From: SVKR01 sp963605115 | GTDB taxonomy: Bacteria; Bacillota; Clostridia; Oscillospirales; Oscillospiraceae | Direction: 5' to 3' | Assembly (NCBI GenBank): GCA_963605115.1 | Contig: CAVCTM010000008.1 | Coordinates: 1-39,606, forward strand | DNA: 39,606 bases | Shown: in pieces, positions 32,703 through 39,606 of the stretch | Layout of the letters: every line of letters begins with the position of its first letter | Numbering within the stretch: position 1 is the first letter of the stretch | Program-made: the position numbers and the translations under genes | Notes under the pieces: model-generated | Databases searched by the model: none | What the model saw: the letters and a program-made list of their open reading frames with translations, nothing else | Told to the model about the DNA's origin: nothing

Positions 32703-34681
32703 GCTCGATCGGTGTTTTTATCTGCCACTGCGGTACGAATATCGCCGGCGCGCTGGATGTCGAGCGCGTCGCCGCCGCCGCGGGGGAGCTGCCCGGCGTG
32801 CGCTACGCCGCGACGTATAAATATATGTGCTCCGATCAGGGGCAGCAGATGATCCGCGACACGATCGCCGAGCACGGGCTCGACCGCGTCGTGATTGCGT
32901 CCTGCTCCCCACGGATGCACGAGGCGACCTTCCGCAAAATGCTGAAGGACACCGCCGTGAACCCCTATATGCTGGAGATCGCGAACATCCGCGAGCAGTG
33001 CGCGTGGGTCCACACGGACCGCGCCGCGGCGACGGAGAAGGCGATCGACCTCGTTCGCATGGCGGTCGCAAAGGTGGGGAAGGATAAGCCCCTGCAGCCG
33101 TCTTACACGCCCGTGACGCGCCGCGCGCTCGTCATCGGCGCGGGCATTGCCGGCATCCAGACCGCGCTCGACATCGCGGACGCCGGCTATGAGGTGACGC
33201 TCATCGAGCGCGAGAGCAGCATCGGCGGACATATGGTCATGCTCGACAAGACCTTCCCGACGCTCGACTGCTCCGCCTGCATCTCCACGCCGAAGATGAG
33301 CGAGGTCGCCGCCCACCCGCGCATCACGCTCCGCACCGGCGCGGAGGTGGTCTCCGTCGGCGGCTATGTCGGCAATTTTTCCGTGACCATCCGGGAAAAG
33401 CCGAAGTATGTGAACCACGATCTCTGCACCGGCTGCGGTCTCTGCGAGACGAAGTGCCCGGCGCGGACCGTCAGCGCATTCGATCAGGGGCTCAGCCGCC
33501 GCCCGGCGATCTTCCGCCCGTTTCCGCAGGCGGTCCCGGCAAAGCCGGTCATCGACCCCGCCGCCTGCCGAAAGCTCTGCGGAACGGCAAAGTGCGGCGT
33601 GTGTCAGGCGCTCTGCCCGCTGAAGGCGATCAACTTCGAGGACACAGCGCGCGAGACGGAGGAGACTTACGGCGCGATCGTCGTCGCGACGGGCTACGAG
33701 GTCGTCGACTGGGCGTCGCTCTATCCCGAATACGGCGGCGGACGGCTGCCGGACGTCATCAGCGGACTGCAATTCGAGCGCCTTGTGAACGCCTCCGGTC
33801 CGACCGAGGGCAAGATCCGCCGCCCGTCGGACGGCGCGGAGCCGAAGGACGTCGTTATCGTCAAGTGCGTCGGCTCGCGCGACAAGAAAAAGGGCAGGGC
33901 TTACTGCTCCCGCGCCTGCTGCATGGTCGGCGCGAAGCACGCGCACCAGATTCTGGAAAAGATCCCCGGCTCGACCGTCACGATCTTTTATATGGATGTC
34001 CGCACCCCCGGCAAGGGCTACGAGGAGTTTTATGACCGCGCGCGGGGCGACGGCGCGCGCTATGTGCGCGGCCGCGTGGCGAAAATTTATCTCGAAGACG
34101 GAAAACTCGTCTGCCGCGGGGAGGACTCCCTCCTCGGCGAGCCCATGACCGTCAAGGCGGACATGGTCGTGCTGGAAACGGCGATGACCCCCGCCCCCGG
34201 CGTCCGCGCGCTCTGCACCGTGCTCGGCATCGCCGCGGACGATTACGGCTGGGTGCAGGAGGCGCACCCGAAGCTCCGCCCCGTCGAGACCCAGACGGCG
34301 GGCATTTATCTCGCCGGGACCTGTCAGGGTCCCAAGGACATCCCCGACACGGTGGCGCAGGCGAGCGCCGCCGCAGCGAAGGTCTGCATCCTGTTCAGCA
34401 AGACCGAGCTGGAGGCCTCGCCGATGATCTCCGCCGTGGACGAGAGCAAGTGCTGCGGCTGCGAAATGTGCGCGCGGTGCTGCCCTTACCGCGCCATTAC
34501 GATGAAGGAGATCGAGTCCCGCGAGCCGGCACGCCGCGTGAAGCGCACCGTCGCCGCGGTCAACGCCGGGCTTTGTCAGGGCTGCGGCGCCTGCGCCGCG
34601 GCGTGCCGCACCGGGGCGATCGACCTGCGCGGCTTTACGAACGCACAGATCCTGAAGGAGGTGGATGCGCTGTGCCTGTGA
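32699..34681 (+). CDS. hdrA: Heterodisulfide reductase subunit A-like, FAD-dependent bifurcating subunit
   Basis: This is a 660-aa protein, full length for HdrA. An N-terminal domain with CHCGTNI and CSPRMHEATFRK is followed by the FAD motif VIGAGIAGIQTALDIADAGY (about residues 142-161) and LDCSACISTPKM. An inserted ferredoxin has CTGCGLCETKCP and a CGVCQALCP-type motif. Two C-terminal [4Fe-4S] motifs follow, CCGCEMCARCCP and CQGCGACAAAC. HdrA holds the flavin that bifurcates electrons between low-potential ferredoxin and the HdrBC branch. ATG 32699 overlaps hdrB (ATGA). Its partner FlxD follows directly, as expected for entry of electrons from NADH through Flx. Confidence 0.92.
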   Translation: MSSIGVFICHCGTNIAGALDVERVAAAAGELPGVRYAATYKYMCSDQGQQMIRDTIAEHGLDRVVIASCSPRMHEATFRKMLKDTAVNPYMLEIANIREQCAWVHTDRAAATEKAIDLVRMAVAKVGKDKPLQPSYTPVTRRALVIGAGIAGIQTALDIADAGYEVTLIERESSIGGHMVMLDKTFPTLDCSACISTPKMSEVAAHPRITLRTGAEVVSVGGYVGNFSVTIREKPKYVNHDLCTGCGLCETKCPARTVSAFDQGLSRRPAIFRPFPQAVPAKPVIDPAACRKLCGTAKCGVCQALCPLKAINFEDTARETEETYGAIVVATGYEVVDWASLYPEYGGGRLPDVISGLQFERLVNASGPTEGKIRRPSDGAEPKDVVIVKCVGSRDKKKGRAYCSRACCMVGAKHAHQILEKIPGSTVTIFYMDVRTPGKGYEEFYDRARGDGARYVRGRVAKIYLEDGKLVCRGEDSLLGEPMTVKADMVVLETAMTPAPGVRALCTVLGIAADDYGWVQEAHPKLRPVETQTAGIYLAGTCQGPKDIPDTVAQASAAAAKVCILFSKTELEASPMISAVDESKCCGCEMCARCCPYRAITMKEIESREPARRVKRTVAAVNAGLCQGCGACAAACRTGAIDLRGFTNAQILKEVDALCL

Positions 34682-35121
34682 CGGAGGAAAAAGAGTGGAC
34701 GCCCAGGATCCTGGCGTTCTGCTGCAACTGGTGTACCTATACCGGCGCGGACCTCGCGGGCTTGAACCGCATGAAGTATCCCGCCGACGTGCGCATCCTG
34801 CGCGTGCCCTGTTCGAGCCGCGTGAACCCGCAGTTCATCCTGCGCGCGTTCCAGCGCGGCTGCGACGGCGTGCTCGTCTGCGGCTGTCACCCCGGCGACT
34901 GCCACTATACGAGCGGCAACTATTTCACCCGGCGGCGCTTTCAGCTGATGAAGCGGCTGCTGGAATATAACGGCGTGGAGCCCGGACGCTTCACGGCGCG
35001 CTGGATCTCCGGCTCCGAGGCGGCAAAGTTCCGCGACACGGTCATCGACGCCGTGAACGCCATCTGCGAGCTCGGTCCGAACCGCGCCTTTGCCGAGAGG
35101 GGGGTGACGGACGATGACTGA
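34672..35121 (+). CDS. flxD: FlxD/MvhD-like [2Fe-2S] adaptor subunit
   Basis: This is a 149-aa member of the MvhD/FrhD delta family, which links an electron-input module to HdrA. Cys-rich motifs are FCCNWCTYTGAD at the N terminus, PCSSRVNPQFILRAF and CGCHPGDCHY, the normal ligand set. The start taken is GTG 34672, ten bases after AAGGAGG; GTG 34678 is an alternative that would overlap the hdrA stop exactly. It overlaps flxC by eight bases. Placement between hdrA and flxCBA indicates the adaptor role. Confidence 0.88.
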   Translation: MPVTEEKEWTPRILAFCCNWCTYTGADLAGLNRMKYPADVRILRVPCSSRVNPQFILRAFQRGCDGVLVCGCHPGDCHYTSGNYFTRRRFQLMKRLLEYNGVEPGRFTARWISGSEAAKFRDTVIDAVNAICELGPNRAFAERGVTDDD

Positions 35122-35956
35122 GCTTGAAGTCCGGGATGCGCTGCGCTCTCGCGTCCGCACGCTGCTCGAAGCCGGCGAGATCGGCTATTTTATCGGCTGG
35201 GAGAACACCCGGCGCGAGGGCGTTACCCGCGCGGCGTTCATCACCGTGCCGGAGGAGGCGGAACGGCTCGTCTGGGACCGCCGCTGCGTCAGCTCCACGG
35301 CGAAGTATCTGCTCGCCGACCGCTGGCCCAGGCAGCGCATCGGCGTTGCCGTCCGCGGCTGCGACAGCCGCGCCGTGAACCGGCTGCTTGCCGACAGGCA
35401 GCTGCGGCGGGAGGACGTTTACCTCATCGGCCTGCCCTGCGCGGGCAAGGATAACCCCGCCTGCGCCCGCTGCACGCATAAAAACCCGCTCGTCTATGAC
35501 GAGCTGATCGGCGACGTAGTCCCCGAAAACCCGGACGCGGACCGCTTCGGACGCATCGCGGAGATGGAGGCGATGCCGCTCGCGGAGCGCCGGCGCTTCT
35601 GGGAAGCGGCGTTTTCCAAGTGCATCCGCTGCTACGCCTGCCGCAATGTCTGCCCCTGCTGCAGCTGCCGCGAGTGCTACGCGGACCAGTACCGCACGGG
35701 CTGGCAGGGCAAGCAGATGAACACGGCGGAAAACCGCGTTTACGGTCTGACCCGCGCTTACCACGTCGGCGACCGCTGCATCGAGTGCGGCGAGTGCGAG
35801 CGCGTCTGCCCGGTGGACCTGCCCATCATGCTCCAGACAGGGAAGCTGCTGTGCGACGTGAACACGCTCTTCGGTCCGACGGAAAACGGTCTTTCCGCGG
35901 ACGAAACGCCGGCGCTCGGCAAGTATGAGCTCGGCGATATGGACGACTTTATGTGA
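35114..35956 (+). CDS. flxC: FlxC-like iron-sulfur subunit (FdhB/HdrA2-associated type)
   Basis: This is a 280-aa protein of the coenzyme F420 hydrogenase/dehydrogenase beta-like 4Fe-4S class. The N-terminal part (GVAVRGCDSRAVNRLLADRQL) has the typical fold, and a loop carries CAGKDNPACARC. The ferredoxin part has CIRCYACRNVCPCCSCREC (about residues 171-189) and CIECGECERVCP (about 217-228). It ends in an acidic tail. ATG 35114 lies inside the end of flxD. By order and composition it corresponds to FlxC of FlxABCD, which carries electrons from the NADH-oxidising FlxA toward FlxD and HdrA. Confidence 0.82.
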   Translation: MTELEVRDALRSRVRTLLEAGEIGYFIGWENTRREGVTRAAFITVPEEAERLVWDRRCVSSTAKYLLADRWPRQRIGVAVRGCDSRAVNRLLADRQLRREDVYLIGLPCAGKDNPACARCTHKNPLVYDELIGDVVPENPDADRFGRIAEMEAMPLAERRRFWEAAFSKCIRCYACRNVCPCCSCRECYADQYRTGWQGKQMNTAENRVYGLTRAYHVGDRCIECGECERVCPVDLPIMLQTGKLLCDVNTLFGPTENGLSADETPALGKYELGDMDDFM

Positions 35957-35973
35957 AAGGAAGGCGGAGAGAG

Positions 35974-36969
35974 ATGAAACATCTGAAAAAAAGCGAGCTT
36001 TCCGCCCTGCTGACGCTGCTCGCCGCGGACCGCGAGGTCTTCGCGCCCGCGACCGCGGACGGCGTAAAGCGCTTCCGCCGCTGGGACGGCTTCGACCCGG
36101 AGCTCGGCGGCGAAAACGCCGTGTTCCCGCCGAAGGACATCCTCTTTCCCAAGACGGAGAAGATGTACAGCTACCGCCTCGGCGAAAACGCGGAGATCGA
36201 CGACATCGCCGGCACGCCGCGGCGCTGCATCCTCGGGCTGCGCCCCTGCGACGTACACAGCATCGACTGCATGGACGCGGTGTTCTTCCAGAAGGGCTAT
36301 GTGGACAGCTATTACGCCGCGCGGCGCGCAAACTGCCTGCTTGTGGCGCTCGCCTGCCCCGGCGCGGGGGAAAACTGCTTCTGCGAGGCGATGGGGCTCG
36401 ACCCGAACCGCGCGCCGACGGCGGACATCCTGCTGACGGACGCCGGGGACAGTTACGCCGTCGCCGCGAACACGGACGCGGGCAGCACCGAGCTTGCGCG
36501 CTGGGCGCCGCTGCTCGCGGACGGACCCGATGCCGCGGGGGAGACCCACTGCCGCCTCGCGCCCCCGATGGACGATAAGCTGCCGGAGCGTCTCCGCGCG
36601 CTCTTTGACGACGAGGCGCTCTGGACGGCGGCGTCCCGCGCCTGTCTCGGCTGCGGCACCTGTTCCTTTGTCTGTCCGACCTGCTACTGCTTCGACATCA
36701 ACTTTGCGGCGAAGCCCGACGGCGAGGGCACGGCGTTCCGCTGCTGGGACTCGTGCATGTTCAGCGACTATAACCAGAACGCCGGCGGCTACAACGCGCG
36801 CCCGACCAAGCGCGAGCGGCTGCGCAACCGCTATCTCCACAAGCTCGTCTATTTCCGCGAGCGCTACGGGATGACGCTCTGCGCCGGCTGCGGCAGGTGC
36901 ATCGAAAAATGCCCCGGTCATCTGGACATTACGGAATTTATCAGCCGCGCGGCGGAGGTGACAAGATGA
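35974..36969 (+). CDS. flxB: FlxB-like 4Fe-4S subunit (AsrA/sulfhydrogenase beta-like)
   Basis: This is a 331-aa protein resembling anaerobic sulfite reductase subunit A and sulfhydrogenase beta. An N-terminal alpha/beta domain (LGLRPCDVHSIDCMD; KGYVDSYYAARR) is followed by two C-terminal [4Fe-4S] motifs, CLGCGTCSFVCP (about residues 225-236) and CAGCGRCIEKCP (about 306-317). ATG 35974 was chosen; an in-frame GTG at 35953 overlapping the flxC stop is possible. It lies 17 bases after flxC and overlaps flxA (ATGA). It probably passes electrons between FlxA flavin and FlxC. Confidence 0.85.
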   Translation: MKHLKKSELSALLTLLAADREVFAPATADGVKRFRRWDGFDPELGGENAVFPPKDILFPKTEKMYSYRLGENAEIDDIAGTPRRCILGLRPCDVHSIDCMDAVFFQKGYVDSYYAARRANCLLVALACPGAGENCFCEAMGLDPNRAPTADILLTDAGDSYAVAANTDAGSTELARWAPLLADGPDAAGETHCRLAPPMDDKLPERLRALFDDEALWTAASRACLGCGTCSFVCPTCYCFDINFAAKPDGEGTAFRCWDSCMFSDYNQNAGGYNARPTKRERLRNRYLHKLVYFRERYGMTLCAGCGRCIEKCPGHLDITEFISRAAEVTR

Positions 36970-37814
36970 TCCCTGTCGACCATTCCTGCTCCTGCGAAAA
37001 GAATAACCCGCTGCTCCCGCGCCTTTGCGTTGTGACGAAGATCACGCAGGAGACGCCGGACGTCAAGACCTTCCGCGTTCAGACGCCGGAGGGGGAGCGG
37101 CCCTTCCTGCCCCTGCCGGGTCAGCTCGGCATGTTCTCCGTTCCCGGCGTGGGCGAGGCGATGTTCTCCATCACCGCCTTCGGCGACGACTACATCGAGT
37201 CCGCCATCAAGGACGTCGGCGAGCTGACGGACGCGCTGCACGAGCTGCGCGTCGGCGACGAGATCGGGCTGCGCGGACCTTACGGCAACGGCTTCCCAGC
37301 CGAGGCGCTGCGCGGGAGCGACATTCTGTTCGTCGCCGGCGGCATCGGGCTTGCGCCCGTGCGCGCGCTTATCCGCTGGTGCGCGCTCCATCGGGAGGAC
37401 TACGGCCGCTTCGACATCGTTGTCGGCGCGCGGACAAAAGCCGACCTCGCGTTCCAAAGCGAGCTGTTTGAGACGTGGCGTGCGATGGAAAACACCTTCG
37501 TCCACTGTACCGTCGACCGCGGCACGCCGGACTGGGACGGTCCCGTCGGCTTCGTGCCGGACTATGTGGAGTCCCTCGCGCTGCCGCCGGAGGGACGCAA
37601 GGTCGTCATGTGCGGTCCGTCCATCATGATCCGGCTCACGACCGAGCGGCTCGCCGCGATGGGCTATGCCCGCGGAGACATCATCACCTCGATGGAAACG
37701 CGCATGAAGTGCGGCATCGGCAAGTGCGGCCGCTGCAACATCGGGAGCAAATTCGTCTGTCTGGACGGTCCCGTCTTCACGCTGACGGAGCTCGACGAGC
37801 TGCCGCAGGACTAA
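36966..37814 (+). CDS. flxA: FlxA-like FAD/NAD(P)-binding oxidoreductase
   Basis: This is a 282-aa ferredoxin-NADP reductase-fold protein like AsrB and sulfhydrogenase gamma. The FAD-binding beta barrel (about residues 20-110, PGQLGMFSVPGVGEAMFS) is followed by the NAD domain (ILFVAGGIGLAPVRALI at about 119-135, and KVVMCGPSIMI). A C-terminal [2Fe-2S] motif reads CGIGKCGRCNIGSKFVC (about 243-259). It should oxidise NADH and feed the Flx-Hdr complex. ATG 36966 has GGAGGTGAC and overlaps flxB. The order hdrCBA-flxDCBA is the inverse of the Desulfovibrio flxABCD-hdrABC arrangement, with all seven parts present. Confidence 0.9.
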   Translation: MIPVDHSCSCEKNNPLLPRLCVVTKITQETPDVKTFRVQTPEGERPFLPLPGQLGMFSVPGVGEAMFSITAFGDDYIESAIKDVGELTDALHELRVGDEIGLRGPYGNGFPAEALRGSDILFVAGGIGLAPVRALIRWCALHREDYGRFDIVVGARTKADLAFQSELFETWRAMENTFVHCTVDRGTPDWDGPVGFVPDYVESLALPPEGRKVVMCGPSIMIRLTTERLAAMGYARGDIITSMETRMKCGIGKCGRCNIGSKFVCLDGPVFTLTELDELPQD

Positions 37815-37836
37815 AACGGAAAAGGAGATTTTCGCT

Positions 37837-38145
37837 ATGAGAAAAATGTATTTCGCCATGATCCCGAAGCGCAGCGCGCTGGAGACGCTGCTCATCGCCG
37901 CCGGCGTCGGCGCGGGGCTCATTTACGGCTCGAAGAAGCTGCTCGGCGAGGAAAAGTTCAACGAGTACAAGACCCAGCTCAAGAACAAGCTCTACGCCGC
38001 CGGTGCGAAGGAGTTCGACCCCGCCGAGGAGACCGCGGCGCAGGCGGAGGAGGCGGAGGCGGACGCCGCCGCGAGCCGCGAGAGCGCCATTCTTGAGCGG
38101 ATCAAAAGGGCAAGCGCGAAGGGCGTAGAGAAGATCCTGGGCTAA
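37837..38145 (+). CDS. Small membrane-anchored protein at the end of the operon, function unknown
   Basis: This is a 102-aa protein with one hydrophobic segment (ALETLLIAAGVGAGLIYG, about residues 14-31) and then a charged helical tail rich in Glu, Ala and Lys. The layout resembles YtxH-type small proteins, but the match is too weak to name. ATG 37837 has AAAGGAG and lies 22 bases after flxA, so it is probably co-transcribed and could tether the soluble complex at the membrane; this is inference. It is followed by multi-hairpin element B. Confidence 0.72.
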   Translation: MRKMYFAMIPKRSALETLLIAAGVGAGLIYGSKKLLGEEKFNEYKTQLKNKLYAAGAKEFDPAEETAAQAEEAEADAAASRESAILERIKRASAKGVEKILG

Positions 38146-38148
38146 AGC

Positions 38149-38369
38149 CCCTCAACCGAGACCCGCTGCGCTTATGCTCTCGGTTGAAAAGGATTCACTC
38201 CGCTGGAGCGCACGCCCCTTCGGGGCGCACGTTCCCTCCGCGCAGAGTATTTTTCGGCAGGTACCCTAAAGGACTAGCACCGCTTTGCGGTGCGTCGCAC
38301 GCTCCCGCCGAAAAATGGTCAAAACTTATTTGCGGCGTGCGCGCCGCAAACTTAAGCGAGGCTTTTTTA
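38149..38369 (+). repeat. Multi-hairpin intergenic element, copy B
   Basis: This has the same plan as the element at 16707-16901. H1 is CAACCGAGA (38153-38161)/TCTCGGTTG (38178-38186), followed by AAAAGG as in copy A. H2 is a CCCC/GGGG hairpin between conserved GCGCACG-type flanks (about 38207-38232). H3 is TTTTTCGGC (38250-38258)/GCCGAAAAA (38307-38315) enclosing CACCGC/GCGGTG. H4 is TTTGCGGCG (38329-38337)/CGCCGCAAA (38342-38350) with the same TGCG loop as copy A. It ends GCGAGGC plus T6 (38356-38368). The terminator-like end closes the operon. Confidence 0.75.
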
Positions 38370-38397
38370 GCCCCGCCGCGGGAAAATGCGGCGGGGC
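38370..38397. other. GC-rich hairpin upstream of the DUF445 gene
   Basis: GCCCCGCCGC (38370-38379) pairs with GCGGCGGGGC (38388-38397), directly after element B. A T5 tract comes 16 bases later. It may be a second terminator or part of the DUF445 leader. Confidence 0.5.
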
Positions 38398-38438
38398 AGA
38401 GGGCTTTGCGCCTATTTTTACGGGAAGGAGGACCGCTT

Positions 38439-39311
38439 ATGGAGCTGCTGCGCGCGCTGTCGGGGCCGGTCGTCGGCGCGGTCATCGGCTATGTCACGAA
38501 CTATATCGCCATCAAAATGCTCTTCCGGCCCCTGAAGCCGGTCTATGTTTTCCGCCGCCGTCTGCCGTTCACGCCGGGCATCGTGCCGCGGCGGAAGGAT
38601 AAGCTGGCGGAAATACTGGGCGCGGCGGTCGTAGCGCGTTTTTTCAACGCGGACGATCTGGAGCTCGTGTTCACGTCGGAGAGCTTTTCCGACGCGGTCG
38701 CGGAGCGGCTGACGGATGTGCTGACCGGGGACGGAACGCTCGCCGCCGTGCAGGACCTGCTTCCGCCGGAGGGACGGGAGCGCGCCCGCGCTGCGCTCTG
38801 CGCCCGCGCCATTGCGGAGGTCTGTCTCGCGGAGCTCCCGGCGGAGCTGGTCCGCCGGGGCGGGGAGGAGGCGGAGCGGCTGCTGCGCGGTCCCGCCGCC
38901 GGGCGCGCTGCGCTTTCCGGCGCGATGGAGGCGCTGCGCGAGCCGCTCACGCGGCGGATGGAGGATATTCTGCTCGACGAGGGGCTTACTCTTTTCCGTC
39001 CGGCGGCGGACAGCGGGCTCGATAAGCTCCTCGCCGCCCCGGTCGGGGAGCTGACCGCGGAGGCGTTCCCGGACCGCGCCGCGCTGAAGGCAGCCCTCCG
39101 CGCGCTTTACGCACGCTTCATCGCCGCAAACGTCCGCCCCATCGTGGAGAGCATCGACGTCGGCGGGATGATCACGGAGAAGATCAAGCTCATGTCCGCC
39201 GCCGAGGTCGAGGCGCTCGTTCTCGCCGTCGTCAAGCGGGAGCTGAATCTGGTGGTCTGGTTCGGAGCCGCGCTCGGCGCGGTGATCGGGGCGGTGAATA
39301 TTTTCGTATAA
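38439..39311 (+). CDS. DUF445 family membrane protein
   Basis: This is a 290-aa protein of the DUF445 (YheB-like) family. The hallmark N terminus is present: a first helix GPVVGAVIGYVTNYIAIKML, then FRPLKP and PFTPGIVPRRKDKLAEILG. The long middle is amphipathic helix, and the C terminus is a second hydrophobic hairpin (VVWFGAALGAVIGAVNIF). Members are membrane proteins of unknown biochemical role; in Bacillus YheB is linked to spores. ATG 38439 has AAGGAGG. It stands after the terminator-like element B and is followed only by the hairpin array, so it is probably monocistronic. Confidence 0.88.
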   Translation: MELLRALSGPVVGAVIGYVTNYIAIKMLFRPLKPVYVFRRRLPFTPGIVPRRKDKLAEILGAAVVARFFNADDLELVFTSESFSDAVAERLTDVLTGDGTLAAVQDLLPPEGRERARAALCARAIAEVCLAELPAELVRRGGEEAERLLRGPAAGRAALSGAMEALREPLTRRMEDILLDEGLTLFRPAADSGLDKLLAAPVGELTAEAFPDRAALKAALRALYARFIAANVRPIVESIDVGGMITEKIKLMSAAEVEALVLAVVKRELNLVVWFGAALGAVIGAVNIFV

Positions 39312-39320
39312 CGGGGGTTT

Positions 39321-39526
39321 CTCGCCCACAAGGGCGAGGGGGTAGAATAGGTTTCGCGCCGTGCGCGGCGCGAGGATTAAATTTGTTTCGCGTCCGCGGG
39401 ACGCGACTTACTTTCCCCCTGCGGGGAAAGTAAGCAAAGGCGCAGTTAAGGGAAAACCCTTTCGATTGGGTTTTCCCTTAACAATCCCTTTCCTGAACGA
39501 CCAAGAGGGTCTGACGACCCCCTTGG
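39321..39526. repeat. Dense array of perfect hairpins (structured intergenic region)
   Basis: Six hairpins in about 205 bases: CTCGCCC/GGGCGAG (39321-39338); TCGCGCCG/CGGCGCGA with a TGCG loop (39354-39373); TCGCGTCC/GGACGCGA (39388-39406); CTTACTTTCCCC/GGGGAAAGTAAG (39407-39434, 12 bp perfect); a 15-bp perfect stem (39445-39459/39468-39482); and CCAAGAGGGTC/GACCCCCTTGG (39501-39526, one mismatch). No coding frame is credible in 39312-39606. The remainder after 39527 shows nothing I can name. It may be a repeat family or structured RNA cut by the window edge. Confidence 0.6.
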
Positions 39527-39606
39527 ATTCCCCCTAAAGTCGTGGCTGGTCCGGTTTTACTGGGGCAGTAGACGCAACTTGTGTCGTTTTGCTCCAACAC
39601 CCAAGA

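Overview
The window looks like a chromosomal segment of a strictly anaerobic, GC-rich gut-type Clostridia, most likely Oscillospiraceae. The reasons are the high GC with Firmicutes-style AGGAGG ribosome binding sites, sigma70-type promoters, the abundance of ferredoxin-type proteins, and intergenic palindromic elements of the kind common in that family. No rRNA, tRNA, CRISPR array, insertion sequence or phage gene was recognised. The taxonomic call is an inference, since no marker gene is present.

Layout. (1) 1-4174: a nested inverted repeat, tatD (minus strand), an O-antigen-ligase-like membrane protein, a small Pro/Thr-rich anchored protein and a PepD-type dipeptidase. (2) 4182-4435: a MITE-like palindromic element and a strong terminator. 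(3) 4570-6952: an XRE regulator divergent from an unusual single open frame that joins an XRE/LuxR-type regulator to a CpsD-like tyrosine kinase. (4) 6940-11466: a wrecked surface-polysaccharide locus holding a 3' remnant of a polymerase, an fnlA-fnlC chimera with two frameshifts, a capF with a large in-frame deletion, and a frameshifted nucleotidyltransferase. Nearly all the lesions in the window are here. (5) 11524-12498: a lipoprotein. (6) 12886-20426: hyuA-hyuB, an M29/NicX-like metalloprotein, an OFA-type MFS transporter and a Crp/Fnr regulator, which looks like an uptake and catabolic unit. (7) 20494-21396: a LysR regulator divergent from the main operon. (8) 21589-38145: fifteen co-directional, mostly overlapping genes. 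(9) 38439-39311: a DUF445 membrane protein. (10) The right edge carries a dense array of hairpins.

The main operon (21589-38145) is the most interesting part. It encodes two molybdopterin enzymes of the pyrogallol-phloroglucinol transhydroxylase type, each with its own ferredoxin/beta-sandwich small subunit. The second catalytic subunit carries an N-terminal SCP2 lipid-binding domain. Between and after them lie a MenA-like UbiA prenyltransferase, a 105-aa protein and a trans-polyprenyl diphosphate synthase. A complete hdrC-hdrB-hdrA-flxD-flxC-flxB-flxA set follows, which is a flavin-based electron-bifurcating NADH/ferredoxin/disulfide module, and then a small membrane-anchored protein. Together these suggest a system that makes or modifies a prenylated aromatic (quinone-like) compound by O2-independent ring (trans/de)hydroxylation and connects it to NADH and ferredoxin. 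The SCP2 domain recalls UbiT/UbiJ in ubiquinone synthesis. The families are recognisable from sequence. The joint function is inference, and polyphenol (trihydroxybenzene or catechol) catabolism is the main alternative.

A second point is structural. Two intergenic elements (16707-16901 and 38149-38369) share the same multi-hairpin architecture. Their loops and linkers are conserved while the stems differ by compensatory changes, as expected of a structured RNA or a mobile palindromic element family.
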